Assembly (NCBI GenBank): GCA_016280395.1
Contig: JAEEGQ010000030.1
Location: 1 to 43,013 of the forward strand
Direction of reading: 5' to 3'
Length of the DNA stretch: 43,013 nt
Source: Lachnospiraceae bacterium
GTDB taxonomy: Bacteria > Bacillota > Clostridia > Lachnospirales > Lachnospiraceae
Shown here: positions 24,090 through 33,055 of the stretch, piece by piece
Layout: each line of letters begins with the position of its first letter
How positions within the stretch are numbered: position 1 is the stretch's first letter
Made by a program: the position numbers and the translations under genes
The notes under the pieces: model-generated
The model's database searches: none
Told to the model about the DNA's origin: nothing
The model's input: the letters and a program-made list of their open reading frames with translations, nothing else

Positions 24090-24839
24090 TTAAAATGCGT
24101 CATCCGGCATTATTTCCTGTGATTTTCCGTTTTTTATCTCATAAAGGTCAAAGCCCTTTTTGTCTTTAAGCTGCTTAACAAACCTGAAGCCCAGCCGTTC
24201 AAGGAGCCTTACGGAACGCGCGTTGTCTCTTCTTACCCTCGCGTACACCCTGTCCTGACCCGGCATTTTAAATGCCACATCGACAGCGCTCTTTGCTGCC
24301 TCAAAAGTGTACCCCTTCCCGCTGTACTGCGATGAGATAAAATATCCGAGCTCTAATACCTGCTCTCCGTCTACTGAAGCATAATTGATGCCGCAGGTTC
24401 CTATAAGTTTTCCGGATTCTTTAAGGAACATCCCCCACATTCCGCAGTCAAAGTACCTGTATGCTATCCTGTAGGATTCAAGCTTATCAGTAAAGGTATC
24501 AAAGTCATCATCCGGATATTCGGCAAACTGCATGACCTCGGGCTCTTTTATGATCTCATAGAGCGCCTTTGCGTCAGAAGCTGCAAACTCTCTTATTAAC
24601 AGGTGCTCTGTCTCTGCAATCGTCAGCGGTTCGTCAATACAGCGGTTATAGACCTTTTCAAGATATTCCCGCTCGCAGGAGTCCGGGTCTTCGATAAGGA
24701 ATATGCCTGCGCGGTATCCTTCAGGGGTCTTGAGAAGCTTCAAGACGCCTTCTTCCCTTGAAAGGTAATCCTTTTCATCCTCTGTTATCTTTACTGTCTT
24801 CAGGGCTCTCATGCCTTGTCTCCCTGTAGTTCGTCCCAT
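24090..24839 (-). CDS. GNAT family N-acetyltransferase, RimJ/RimL type
   Basis: 249 residues. An extra N-terminal segment of about 80 residues, rich in Glu and Lys, precedes a RimJ/RimL-like GNAT domain starting at LLIREFAASDA. The acetyl-CoA loop is QYSGKGYTFEA (about residue 170), and the terminal element NARSVRLLERLGFRFV is the usual GNAT C-terminal helix. The substrate is unknown. The ATG at 24839 has AAAGG upstream; an ATG at 24812 with GGGAG upstream is an alternative that removes nine residues. Its promoter at 24862-24890 lies back to back with that of metF. Confidence 0.85.
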   Translation of the reverse strand: MGRTTGRQGMRALKTVKITEDEKDYLSREEGVLKLLKTPEGYRAGIFLIEDPDSCEREYLEKVYNRCIDEPLTIAETEHLLIREFAASDAKALYEIIKEPEVMQFAEYPDDDFDTFTDKLESYRIAYRYFDCGMWGMFLKESGKLIGTCGINYASVDGEQVLELGYFISSQYSGKGYTFEAAKSAVDVAFKMPGQDRVYARVRRDNARSVRLLERLGFRFVKQLKDKKGFDLYEIKNGKSQEIMPDDAF

Positions 24840-24861
24840 TTTTGAACCTTTATGTCGAAGA

Positions 24862-24890
24862 ATTTTAACACTTTAACGCAAAATAGTCAA
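24862..24890 (-). promoter_or_regulatory. Promoter of the GNAT-CYTH pair
   Basis: On the minus strand, -35 TTGACT (24885-24890) and -10 TAAAAT (24862-24867) are separated by 17 bp, five of six matches in each hexamer. Confidence 0.75.
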
Positions 24891-24897
24891 TTAAATA

Positions 24898-24926
24898 TGG
24901 ACTTTTAACATTTCTTTTGATATGCT
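24898..24926 (+). promoter_or_regulatory. metF-metH promoter, extended -10 type
   Basis: -35 TGGACT (24898-24903), a 17-bp spacer and -10 TATGCT (24921-24926) preceded by TGA, giving the TGn extension. The leader of about 55 bases holds an AGCGC/GCGCT inverted repeat (24934-24961) and is too short for a SAM-I riboswitch. Confidence 0.6.
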
Positions 24927-24987
24927 ACAGTAAAGCGCTAAAGAAAAGGTCCGGAAAGCGCAAAACACAGAGAAAGGCGTTATCAAA

Positions 24988-25857
24988 ATGAAAATAAACG
25001 AGATACATGAGAAAAAGAAGACCGTTCTATCTTTCGAGATATTTCCTCCGAAGAAGGATGAGGAGCTTAAGAATATCGATCCGACCCTTGAGATCCTTTC
25101 GGAGCTTAAACCGGATTTTATAAGCGTTACTTTTGGTGCCGGCGGATCCTCCAACAATAACAAGACAATAGAGCTTGCAAGAAAGATCAAAGAGATCTAC
25201 AGGATCGAACCTGTGGTCCATCTTACCTGTCTTTGCTACGATAAAAATGAAATAGATGAATTTGCAAAAGAACTTGAAGCTGCCGGAATAGAGAACATCC
25301 TCGCACTCCGCGGAGATAAAAGACCCGATGTTCCGGAGAAGCATGATTTCCGGCATGCTTCAGACCTTATCGAATACCTTAAATCAAGATATAACTTTTG
25401 CATCGCAGGCGCATGTTATCCCGAAACGCACCCGGATTCCCCGGACAGAGTCTCTGAAATGCGCAATCTGAAGAAAAAGGTTGACGCAGGAGCAAGCGTA
25501 CTGCTCTCCCAGCTCTTCTTCGACAACGATACCTTCTTCGACTTTCAGGATGACTGTAAGATAGCAGGGATCGATGTGCCGGTGGTGCCGGGCATCATGC
25601 CCGCAGTAAACTCGGCCCAGATAAGACGCATGGTAACTCTTTGCGGAGCATCCTTCCCGGACCGTTTCAAGCGCATAGCGGACAGGTTTGAAAATGACAG
25701 GGACGCCATGTTTGATGCCGGAATGTCCTATGCAATAAGCCAGATCATCGATCTTCTTGCAAACGGTGTTAGCGGGATCCACCTTTACACAATGAACAAT
25801 CCGGTCATTGCAGGAAAGATCTGCGACGGCATCAAGAATATCATCAAAAGCATATAA
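24988..25857 (+). CDS. metF: 5,10-methylenetetrahydrofolate reductase
   Basis: 289 residues; reduces methylene-THF to methyl-THF using FAD. The N-terminal strand LSFEIFPPK carries the catalytic Glu, followed by ISVTFGAGG, ILALRGD and the flavin-binding segment IAGACYPETHPDSP. The length fits the short bacterial MetF. A ribosome site AAAGG precedes the ATG. metH begins 18 bases after the stop, so the pair makes and uses methyl-THF in one transcript. Confidence 0.95.
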   Translation: MKINEIHEKKKTVLSFEIFPPKKDEELKNIDPTLEILSELKPDFISVTFGAGGSSNNNKTIELARKIKEIYRIEPVVHLTCLCYDKNEIDEFAKELEAAGIENILALRGDKRPDVPEKHDFRHASDLIEYLKSRYNFCIAGACYPETHPDSPDRVSEMRNLKKKVDAGASVLLSQLFFDNDTFFDFQDDCKIAGIDVPVVPGIMPAVNSAQIRRMVTLCGASFPDRFKRIADRFENDRDAMFDAGMSYAISQIIDLLANGVSGIHLYTMNNPVIAGKICDGIKNIIKSI

Positions 25858-25875
25858 ATACCGGAGAGACCGTTT

Positions 25876-28338
25876 ATGAGCAACCTTAGAGAAGTTTTGG
25901 GAAAAAGGCTCCTGATATTTGACGGGGGAATGGGAACGCAGATACAGGAAGCGGGAATCCCCGCCGGAAAATACCCCGAGGAGACCAATATCGATGCGCG
26001 CGATGTGATCGTTGGGATCCACAGGAACTATCTTGACGCCGGCGCGGATTTTATCACTACAAATACCTTTGGCGCAAACAGGCTGAAAGCCGCCGGTTCA
26101 AAGTATTCCTTAAAGGAGCTTATCGATGCCGCGCTTGAAAATGCCCTTGAGGCAAAAAGGCTTTCGGGACGTGACGATGTATATATCGCTTTAGATATCG
26201 GTCCTGTAGGCCAGCTTCTGCAGCCGCTTGGTCCTTTAGGTTTTGAGGATGTATATAATATATATACAGAAGTGATCACTCTGGCAGGTGACCGCCCGGA
26301 TGTGATCCTGTTTGAGACCATGACGGGTATCTATGAATTAAAGGCAGGCATCCTTGCCGCGAAGGATCATTCGTCCCTTCCCGTCTTTACCTCAATGACT
26401 TTTGATGCCACCGGAAGATGCCTTACCGGTTCGGATGCGGAAATATATGCCGAGGTAATGGATTCCCTCGGTGTTGATGCAGTCGGGATCAACTGCTCTT
26501 TCGGGCCGGATACTCTCCTGCCTATCGTCAAAAAAGTGCTCGAGACCACGGATCTTCCCGTATTTGTTCAGCCAAATGCCGGTCTTCCGAGACTTGAAGG
26601 CGAAAAGACGGTATATGACCTGTCTCCGGAGATGTTTACAGAGGGAATGAAGGCCTTTACCGGACTCGGGATATGCGCTGCGGGCGGTTGCTGCGGCACT
26701 ACGCCTGTATATATAAGCATGTTAAATCGTGTTTTAACCAAAACGATTGTCCCAAGAACAGTAAAAAGAGTGACAAGAGTATGCTCTCCCACAAAGGCCG
26801 TTACCATTGACGAACATGTTGCAATAGTAGGGGAAAGGCTCAACCCGACAGGCAAGAAAAAGCTTCGCGAGGCCATTCAGGCAGGGAATTACGACATTCT
26901 CGTTTCAGAAGCCCTTGCCCAGGAAGAAGCAGGCGCAGACATACTTGATGTGAACCTGGGTGTTCCCGGCATCGATGAAGAAGCGGCCATGAAGGTGGTC
27001 ATCCCCATGCTCCAGGCTGCGACCTCTCTTCCCCTTCAGATCGATTCCTCGAATCCGAAAGCCATTGAAGCCGCCTGCCGTATCTACAACGGCAAACCCC
27101 TCATCAATTCGGTAAATGCCAAGGAGGCATCTCTTGAAGCGGTGCTTCCGATAGTCAAAAGATACGGCGGAACCGTTATCGGTCTTACCCTTGAAAACGA
27201 GATACCGGCAAAAGCCGAAGAAAGAGCAGCGCTTGCGGAAAAGATAATAAACAGGGCTCTTGGCATCGGAATACGTCCAAAGGATATAGTTATCGACTGT
27301 CTGACGCTTACGGCATCGGCCCAGCAGGCGGAAGTTGCCGAAACCCTTAAGGCTGTTTCGATGATGCGTGACAGGGGTTTTAACACCGCGCTCGGTGTTT
27401 CAAACGTTTCCTTCGGACTTCCGAACCGTCCCCTTCTCAACAAGACTTTTTTTGCAATGGCGCTTTACTGCGGCCTTACACTTCCCATCATAAATCCTCT
27501 GGACGCAGATATGATGGGCGCTGTGGACGCTCACAGAGTATTGTTAAATCTTGATTTAACGTCAAGCAGGTACATAGAGAAGCACTCTTCGGATGTTGTT
27601 GCACCCCCTGTTCCTGTCGGCGGGACCGCTTTTATCGCACAGCCCGGGCAGGCAGCTGCTGCCGGAACAACCGGTAAGGTTTCCGCCCCGGCAGGTGATC
27701 GCGATCCTCAAAAGTCCTCGGATCCCGCTCCCGGAAGTCTCGGATATTATATACTCAAAGGCCTTGCAAAAGAGTCGGAAAACGCAACCGCAGATCTCTT
27801 AAAGACGGAAAAGCCGCTTGATATCATCAACAATATCATCGTTCCGGCCCTCGCTCTTGTAGGTGAAAAATACGAAGCCGGGCGCATTTTCCTGCCGCAG
27901 CTCATGCAGGCTTCCGAAGCCGCAAAAGCGGCGTTTGCCCTTATCCAAAAAGAGTTTACCGTATCCGGCGAGAAAAAAGGTCCTGTGATACTTGCAACAG
28001 TCGAGGGCGACATCCATGATATCGGGAAAAACATCGTAAAAGCCGTACTCGAAAGCTACGGCTACGACATAAGAGACCTCGGGAAGGACGTAAAGATCCC
28101 GTATCTCGTTGAACAGGCAAAGGCCATAAAGCCAAAAGCTATCGGGCTCAGCGCTTTGATGACCACAACGGTGCTCAACATGAAGGCAAGCATTGCAGCG
28201 CTGCACGAAGCAGGGATAAACGTTCCTGTCTTTGTCGGGGGTGCGGTCCTTACAGAGCAGATCGCAAAGGATATCGGGGCGGATTATTATGTGGAAGACG
28301 CCATGGCGGATGTAAGACTCCTTGAAAAACTGCTGTGA
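25876..28338 (+). CDS. metH: Cobalamin-dependent methionine synthase, short form without activation domain
   Basis: 820 residues. The homocysteine-binding barrel (1-290) has the zinc cysteines C207 and C272-C273 (GGCCGTT). The pterin-binding barrel (about 310-570) has VGERLNPTGKKK and the DILDVN strand. An Ala/Pro/Gly linker (about 575-620) leads to the cap and B12 domains, with the cobalt-ligand motif DIHDIG (D712, H714, G717). The protein ends there; the SAM-binding reactivation domain of the 1200-residue enzyme is missing. In such Firmicutes reactivation must come from a separate protein, which is not in this window. The enzyme transfers the methyl of methyl-THF to homocysteine. GGAGAG precedes the ATG. 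Confidence 0.94.
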   Translation: MSNLREVLGKRLLIFDGGMGTQIQEAGIPAGKYPEETNIDARDVIVGIHRNYLDAGADFITTNTFGANRLKAAGSKYSLKELIDAALENALEAKRLSGRDDVYIALDIGPVGQLLQPLGPLGFEDVYNIYTEVITLAGDRPDVILFETMTGIYELKAGILAAKDHSSLPVFTSMTFDATGRCLTGSDAEIYAEVMDSLGVDAVGINCSFGPDTLLPIVKKVLETTDLPVFVQPNAGLPRLEGEKTVYDLSPEMFTEGMKAFTGLGICAAGGCCGTTPVYISMLNRVLTKTIVPRTVKRVTRVCSPTKAVTIDEHVAIVGERLNPTGKKKLREAIQAGNYDILVSEALAQEEAGADILDVNLGVPGIDEEAAMKVVIPMLQAATSLPLQIDSSNPKAIEAACRIYNGKPLINSVNAKEASLEAVLPIVKRYGGTVIGLTLENEIPAKAEERAALAEKIINRALGIGIRPKDIVIDCLTLTASAQQAEVAETLKAVSMMRDRGFNTALGVSNVSFGLPNRPLLNKTFFAMALYCGLTLPIINPLDADMMGAVDAHRVLLNLDLTSSRYIEKHSSDVVAPPVPVGGTAFIAQPGQAAAAGTTGKVSAPAGDRDPQKSSDPAPGSLGYYILKGLAKESENATADLLKTEKPLDIINNIIVPALALVGEKYEAGRIFLPQLMQASEAAKAAFALIQKEFTVSGEKKGPVILATVEGDIHDIGKNIVKAVLESYGYDIRDLGKDVKIPYLVEQAKAIKPKAIGLSALMTTTVLNMKASIAALHEAGINVPVFVGGAVLTEQIAKDIGADYYVEDAMADVRLLEKLL

Positions 28339-28344
28339 TCGTAA

Positions 28345-28406
28345 TCAGTCACCGGTAAAAGGCGCCACTGACTTATCGGTCACCGGTAAATGCCCCCACT
28401 GACTCA
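28345..28406. repeat. Two 31-bp direct repeats downstream of metH
   Basis: Units 28345-28375 and 28376-28406 agree at 26 of 31 positions and share GTCACCGGTAAA and CCACTGACT blocks. They begin seven bases after the metH stop. The blocks resemble the multiple terminal repeats of some insertion sequences, but no transposase is nearby. Confidence 0.75.
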
Positions 28407-28419
28407 TTGCTGAAAAAAC

Positions 28420-28446
28420 AGGCGCAGCCGGCCGGCTGCGCCTTTT
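28420..28446. terminator. Bidirectional terminator between metH and manA
   Basis: A perfect 24-bp palindrome (28420-28443) with an AAAAAA run on one side and TTTT on the other. It can end metF-metH on the + strand and the mannan operon on the - strand. Confidence 0.88.
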
Positions 28447-28459
28447 AATGTCTGTATTT

Positions 28460-29407
28460 TCAGATATGGGATACGATCAGCTTCATATCCCCGTTTATCT
28501 CAAAAGTCCCGAAATCGTTCGGCACGATAAAATGTGTTCCTTTCTTTACGGGATGTCCCGCGATGCTGCCCTCTCCTTCCACAACGCTTCCGATCAGGAA
28601 CGGATACTCTCCGCCGAGCCATCCCTTTATCTTCACATCCACCTCATAGACCGAGTAGTATCTGCAGCTCACAAGCCTCTTCATCGTTCCGCCTCCGATG
28701 TACGCAGCCTTTGCAGGCTCTGCCGGCACCGGATCCTTCTGCTCAAAAGGACATACGATAACATCCTTGCTCTTTTCAAGATGCAGCTCCCTTGGCTGTC
28801 CGTTGCTCAGGCGGTCATAATCATATACGCGGTATGTGATATCACTGTTCTGCTGGGTCTCAAGTATCAGTGTCCCGCCCTTGATGGCATGCAGTGTCCC
28901 CGGCTCGATCTGAAAGAAATCACCCTTTTTGACGGGAATTACGCGGATAAAATCATTCCAGCGCTTCTCGTCTATCATACTGATCATTTCTTCCTTTGTC
29001 GCGGCGTTATGCCCTATCACGATGGTCGCACCCTCATCGGCGTCAAGAACATACCAGCATTCCGTCTTGCCGAAAGCGCCGTTCTCGTTCTTTGCTGCAT
29101 ATTCGTCATCCGGATGCACCTGTATCGAAAGATCCTGTTTCGCATCGATTATCTTGATAAGAAGCGGGAAATCGCCGGTGTTATCCGTACCGAAAAGCTC
29201 CGGCACATTCTTCCAGAGGTCTGACAGGGTCCTGCCCTTGAACCGCCCCTCAGCGACAACGCAGTCTCCGTGCGGATGCGCGCTCACAGCCCAGCATTCG
29301 CCTGTTGTTTCCGAAGGGATGTCATACCCGAAATCATCTCTTAAACGGGTTCCGCCCCATATTACAGTCTTAAAGACCGGTTCCAAAAACAGAATATCGT
29401 TATCCAT
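28460..29407 (-). CDS. manA: Mannose-6-phosphate isomerase, class I
   Basis: 315 residues; interconverts mannose-6-phosphate and fructose-6-phosphate. The cupin metal site is seen in LSIQVHPDDEYA (Gln, His and Glu) and the downstream GTLHAI. KTECWYVLDADEGA is the typical class I segment. The start at 29407 is chosen for the GGAGG four bases upstream and the family-like N-terminus MDNDILFLEPVFK; an ATG at 29437 would add ten residues. It is the last gene of the mannan operon and links its product, after mannose-1-phosphate is isomerised, to glycolysis. Confidence 0.93.
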   Translation of the reverse strand: MDNDILFLEPVFKTVIWGGTRLRDDFGYDIPSETTGECWAVSAHPHGDCVVAEGRFKGRTLSDLWKNVPELFGTDNTGDFPLLIKIIDAKQDLSIQVHPDDEYAAKNENGAFGKTECWYVLDADEGATIVIGHNAATKEEMISMIDEKRWNDFIRVIPVKKGDFFQIEPGTLHAIKGGTLILETQQNSDITYRVYDYDRLSNGQPRELHLEKSKDVIVCPFEQKDPVPAEPAKAAYIGGGTMKRLVSCRYYSVYEVDVKIKGWLGGEYPFLIGSVVEGEGSIAGHPVKKGTHFIVPNDFGTFEINGDMKLIVSHI

Positions 29408-29451
29408 ACTTCCTCCATATAAAACTATCGGTTGCAAAGCCCGGGCGGTTC

Positions 29452-29495
29452 GCTAAGCCTGCCCGCTTAGCAAAGCCTGCGCGGACAATCCGCGC
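29452..29495 (-). other. Two hairpins in the gap between the SGNH gene and manA
   Basis: GCGCGGA (29479-29485) pairs with TCCGCGC (29489-29495), and GCTAAG (29452-29457) pairs with CTTAGC (29466-29471). Neither is followed by a T-run. They could be RNA-processing or stability elements that separate manA expression from the upstream genes. Confidence 0.5.
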
Positions 29496-29507
29496 CTTCA
29501 GCCTGTT

Positions 29508-30617
29508 TTACGCATAAAGTATCGAGAGCAGGTAAAAAGGCTTCTTAAAGCCTTCCGGTGCCTCCGTAACAGTTATCTCAACCGTATGATGTTCCGTCTC
29601 GCAGCTGTTTAGGATGGTCTCACAGTACAGGCAGTCTCCCCAGGTCTCATCAAAACTGCCGTCAAGCAGTACGGCGCGGGCGCTCTCTCCGTCAAGTACA
29701 CAGCTTGCCTTTATTGCAGGGGTTTCCGGTGTTTTCCGGTACTGTACCGCGATCACCTGTGCTTCGAGCGAAAAAGTTATCTTATCTCCGGTCTTTGTTG
29801 CCGTCCAGCCGTTCCTGAAATGGTCCCAGGGCGCAGTCTTTTCGGTCAGATCCTTTTCAAAACCGTCAAGTTCCGCATCCCCGTCGTTCTGTATCCTGCC
29901 CGCGTCCTCAAAGCGGTTGCCGGTGATACCCTCCGACGGAATGATGTATTCTTCGTCCGTCACGGGATTTTCCATGGTCTTCTCAAGCAGATATATCAGC
30001 TGTTCGGATACAAGCTCATGACCGAGATCGTTTGGATGCAGCATGTCCGGCGTCACATCGCTCCGTTCTATAAGCCCGTTTTCGATATCAACATACTCGC
30101 CGCGCTTCACGCTTACAGCCGGTATCGCGTAGACCTCACCGGTCAGAAGGTGTATATCCTCGGCGTTTTCCCCGGTGTCATAGCAGACATTGTGAAGCGC
30201 GACTACGGCAGGATGTGACTTATAAAGACATATCTTCCGCACAAGGCTTTCGTAGGTCTCCATGAACAGCATTTCGTTGCTGTCATTGACACTGAACTCG
30301 ACCACCACGAAATCGGGGTCGTACGCGAGAAGATCCCTGTCTGCGCGTGAAACACCAAACTGCGACGTAGTCCCGCCCACACCGGCGTTCACATACTTAA
30401 GATCTGCCTTCGGGAATGTCCTCTTAAACCATTCAAAAGTCCTGTAGGCATAGCAAAGCTTCGGATCCGATGCAACGGACCCCTGGGTGATCGACCCGCC
30501 TATAAAGCCTATCGTAAGCGTTTCTCCGGCCTCTGCGCGTTCAAAGAGCCTTTTCAGCCTGTGGTTGTTTCCGGGCCGCACAATACCGCGTTCAAGTGTT
30601 TCGTTGCTTAAATGCAT
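29508..30617 (-). CDS. SGNH/GDSL esterase, probably CE17-like acetyl-mannan esterase
   Basis: 369 residues from the ATG at 30617, which has GGAGA eight bases upstream; an ATG at 30659 lacks a ribosome site. The SGNH blocks are all present: S42 in IGGSITQG, the GVGGTTS glycine, N111 in VNDSNE, and D191/H194 in DMLHP. A beta-rich C-terminal domain of some 150 residues (ending HHTVEITVTEA and FYLLSILYA) looks like a CBM35-type jelly roll. An SGNH domain followed by a jelly roll, next to GH130 and an epimerase, resembles the CE17 esterases of Roseburia that remove acetyl groups from mannooligosaccharides. No signal peptide is seen, so it acts inside the cell. Family placement is an inference. Confidence 0.8.
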   Translation of the reverse strand: MHLSNETLERGIVRPGNNHRLKRLFERAEAGETLTIGFIGGSITQGSVASDPKLCYAYRTFEWFKRTFPKADLKYVNAGVGGTTSQFGVSRADRDLLAYDPDFVVVEFSVNDSNEMLFMETYESLVRKICLYKSHPAVVALHNVCYDTGENAEDIHLLTGEVYAIPAVSVKRGEYVDIENGLIERSDVTPDMLHPNDLGHELVSEQLIYLLEKTMENPVTDEEYIIPSEGITGNRFEDAGRIQNDGDAELDGFEKDLTEKTAPWDHFRNGWTATKTGDKITFSLEAQVIAVQYRKTPETPAIKASCVLDGESARAVLLDGSFDETWGDCLYCETILNSCETEHHTVEITVTEAPEGFKKPFYLLSILYA

Positions 30618-30684
30618 ACTGTTATTCTCCGTGTTATCGTTTTTTGAGAGCCGTCTCATCCGATATCCGGCATGAAATCAGCTG

Positions 30685-31854
30685 TCATCTTTCCCTTAAT
30701 ATCTTAAGGTTTTCCGCTATCAGCTTTCTGCGCTGTTCCACGCACTTTACCGAGCGGAGCGGATCCTCCGGCGTATTGAAGACATAATCCTTAAGCCTTT
30801 CGATATCCGTTTCCGCAACATGCAGCCTCGTATCCGAGGATGCATAGTAAATATACACTTTTCCGTCGTCATCGGCAATAGCGCCGTTTACAAAAGTCAC
30901 ATTCGAAACATCGCCTACGCGCTCGCTTCCGAGAGGCGCGATCATGTACCCGGACGGCTCCGCGATCACCCTTGAAGGATCGTTAAGCGCCGTCGCAAAG
31001 GCATATATCACGTAACGAAGCCCCGCTGCGGTATTCCTTACGCCATGGGCGATATGTATCCAGCCGCGGTCGGTCTTTATCGGCACGGCACCGGCGCCGT
31101 TCTTGGCTTCGGTGATGGTATGATATTTGCGTTTGCTGGTGATTATCTCTTCATCGATGATGGCATGGGTGATATCGTCGCAAAGCCCAAAGCCTATGCC
31201 GCCGCCCGAACCTGTTTCGATGAAATCGTCCATCGGACGTGTATAAAACGCGTACTTTCCGTTCACGAACTCTGGATGCAGGCAGACATTTCTCTGTTGC
31301 GGCGAGTTGATCGTCTTTAAGTTCGGAAGCCGCTCAAAATCAACAAGATTCTTTGTCCTTACGATACCTGCCGCTGCAACGGCGGCGGAAAGGTCGGGAT
31401 TGGAAGTATCCTTGCTCTCCGAGCAGAAAACACCGTAGATCCAGCCGTCCTCATGCAGTGTCAGCCGCATGTCGTAAACATTTGTCTCCTCCGGACAGGT
31501 ATCCGGAAGCAGGATGGGATAATCGTCAAAAACGAAACCGTCAACCGGCGAATCGCTCCTTGCAACCGCAAAGAAGGACTTTCTGTCGTTACCCTCTACA
31601 CGCGCAACAAGGCAATATTTCCCGTCGAGCTTGATGGCTCCGGAATTCATGGTGGCATTCACTCCGAGCCTTTCCATGCAGAAAGGATTCCTTTCCTCAT
31701 CAAAATCGTATTTCCAGAAAGGCGGGATGTGATCCCTTGTGAGTACCGGGTTCTTATAACGGCTGAATATCCCGTTGTAAAATGAAGTCTTTTCGTTTTT
31801 TTCGTGGATAAGACGCGCGTATTCCGCAAACATCCTTTTATAGATCGGATTCAA
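30685..31854 (-). CDS. 4-O-beta-D-mannosyl-D-glucose phosphorylase, GH130
   Basis: 389 residues from a TTG at 31854, preferred because AGAGGTG lies six bases upstream; the longer frame starts with a GTG at 31863 inside that ribosome site. The five-bladed propeller features include [29 protein letters not shown] and the segment [13 protein letters not shown], whose Asp (D128) is the proposed catalytic acid. The GH130_1 signature fits enzymes that split mannosylglucose with phosphate to mannose-1-phosphate and glucose. It overlaps the epimerase gene by 17 bases. The epimerase provides its substrate by converting mannobiose to mannosylglucose. Confidence 0.88.
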   Translation of the reverse strand: MNPIYKRMFAEYARLIHEKNEKTSFYNGIFSRYKNPVLTRDHIPPFWKYDFDEERNPFCMERLGVNATMNSGAIKLDGKYCLVARVEGNDRKSFFAVARSDSPVDGFVFDDYPILLPDTCPEETNVYDMRLTLHEDGWIYGVFCSESKDTSNPDLSAAVAAAGIVRTKNLVDFERLPNLKTINSPQQRNVCLHPEFVNGKYAFYTRPMDDFIETGSGGGIGFGLCDDITHAIIDEEIITSKRKYHTITEAKNGAGAVPIKTDRGWIHIAHGVRNTAAGLRYVIYAFATALNDPSRVIAEPSGYMIAPLGSERVGDVSNVTFVNGAIADDDGKVYIYYASSDTRLHVAETDIERLKDYVFNTPEDPLRSVKCVEQRRKLIAENLKILRER

Positions 31855-33055
31855 GCTGTTCACCTCTCTTTATAAGTTCTAAGCACATTCTGCCGTTGTG
31901 ATACGGGCATTTCCATGGTTCGACTATCGGAGCATCCGGGATCGGCCGGCCTTCATCATCGGTCCACATGAACCATTCCGAGCCTTCCCTCTTGTCCGTC
32001 TGCTTATCCATCACATAACGGAAGATGTCGCGCGCCGCCTCAAGATAGTCTGTTCGCGACCGGTCCTTCTGATACGAATTCACGAAGGACACAACAGCCT
32101 CCGCCTGGACCCACCAGACGCGCTTGGTATCATCCTTTCCGCGCTCGCACTCGTTAAGCAGCGAATGGTTCACATAAGCCCTGTGATATATCTTATCGGC
32201 AAGATCGTTCGTGATGGGAGCCGTCTTTGCCTTATATGCAGCATCCCCAAGGATCTCTGTGCACCTGTCCACAAGCCATGCAGTCTCGATGTCATGACCG
32301 TAAGAATGAAGATCTATCAGCGAATTCCATGTCCTGTCGAAGAAGACCTCCTGGCGGTGGAGCTCGGGGTTATAGATCCTGTCCGCAAAGGTGTCGAGCA
32401 TCTTTTTAAGATACCCCGCGGTCTTTTGTTCCCTGTCCTTTAAGCCGGGCAGTTTGTCCGCATGCTTCTTTAACACCCTCAAGAGCTCAGTATAGGCCTC
32501 AAGCACATGGAGCAGCGTGTTCATGGTCTTTTCTGCCATAACGCCGTTTTCCGAGAGCTTTTCATTGTCAACAGGCTTAAATTCCGCATCAAAGGCCTCA
32601 AGATACCCGTATTCGTCGGTACAGCGCTCTTCAATAACATCCTGCAGCGATAAAGCAAGCTCAAGAGCCTCTCTTTTCCCCGTAAGGTCAAAATACGATG
32701 ACAACGCATAGATCGCGAAAGCCTGATTGTATGTATGTTTGATGGTCTCTTCCGGAGTCCCGTCATACTTAAGAGACCAGAAAATACCGCCGTTTTTCCT
32801 GTCGATGCAGCGGTCGCGCAGGAACAGATAAGCATGATCGGCATATTCCCTCAGGTCGTCGCGCGAAAGCACCATGGCTGCATTAGAGAAGAACCACAGT
32901 ATCCTGCTGTTTAAGATACAGCCCTTAACGTACTTTTTATCAACTGTAAGGTCATAACCCATAAAGCCGTAAAAACCGCCGTATTCCCCGTCTTTTAAGG
33001 CTTCCCAGAAAGGGATCAGTTTTTCTTCAAGATGCCTTTTGGCTTCGTTAATCAT
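31838..33055 (-). CDS. Cellobiose 2-epimerase
   Basis: 405 residues of the AGE superfamily (alpha/alpha barrel). R51 in NSRILW, the [13 protein letters not shown] segment with H254 and E257, and the C-terminal His of [13 protein letters not shown] match the active-site arginine and general acid/base histidines of characterised cellobiose 2-epimerases. It interconverts glucose and mannose at the reducing end of beta-1,4 disaccharides. Beside a GH130_1 phosphorylase its role is to turn mannobiose into mannosylglucose. AAGGAG lies upstream, and the gene overlaps the 3' end of topB by eight bases. Confidence 0.92.
   Translation of the reverse strand: MINEAKRHLEEKLIPFWEALKDGEYGGFYGFMGYDLTVDKKYVKGCILNSRILWFFSNAAMVLSRDDLREYADHAYLFLRDRCIDRKNGGIFWSLKYDGTPEETIKHTYNQAFAIYALSSYFDLTGKREALELALSLQDVIEERCTDEYGYLEAFDAEFKPVDNEKLSENGVMAEKTMNTLLHVLEAYTELLRVLKKHADKLPGLKDREQKTAGYLKKMLDTFADRIYNPELHRQEVFFDRTWNSLIDLHSYGHDIETAWLVDRCTEILGDAAYKAKTAPITNDLADKIYHRAYVNHSLLNECERGKDDTKRVWWVQAEAVVSFVNSYQKDRSRTDYLEAARDIFRYVMDKQTDKREGSEWFMWTDDEGRPIPDAPIVEPWKCPYHNGRMCLELIKRGEQLESDL

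Noticed and set aside
24927-24987. SAM-I or other riboswitch upstream of metF
   Set aside because: The leader is only about 55 bases and lacks the conserved S-box core; only a short inverted repeat is seen.
25384-26022. Minus-strand 212-codon open frame across metF and metH
   Set aside because: It is antisense to two well-supported enzymes and has no recognisable motif.
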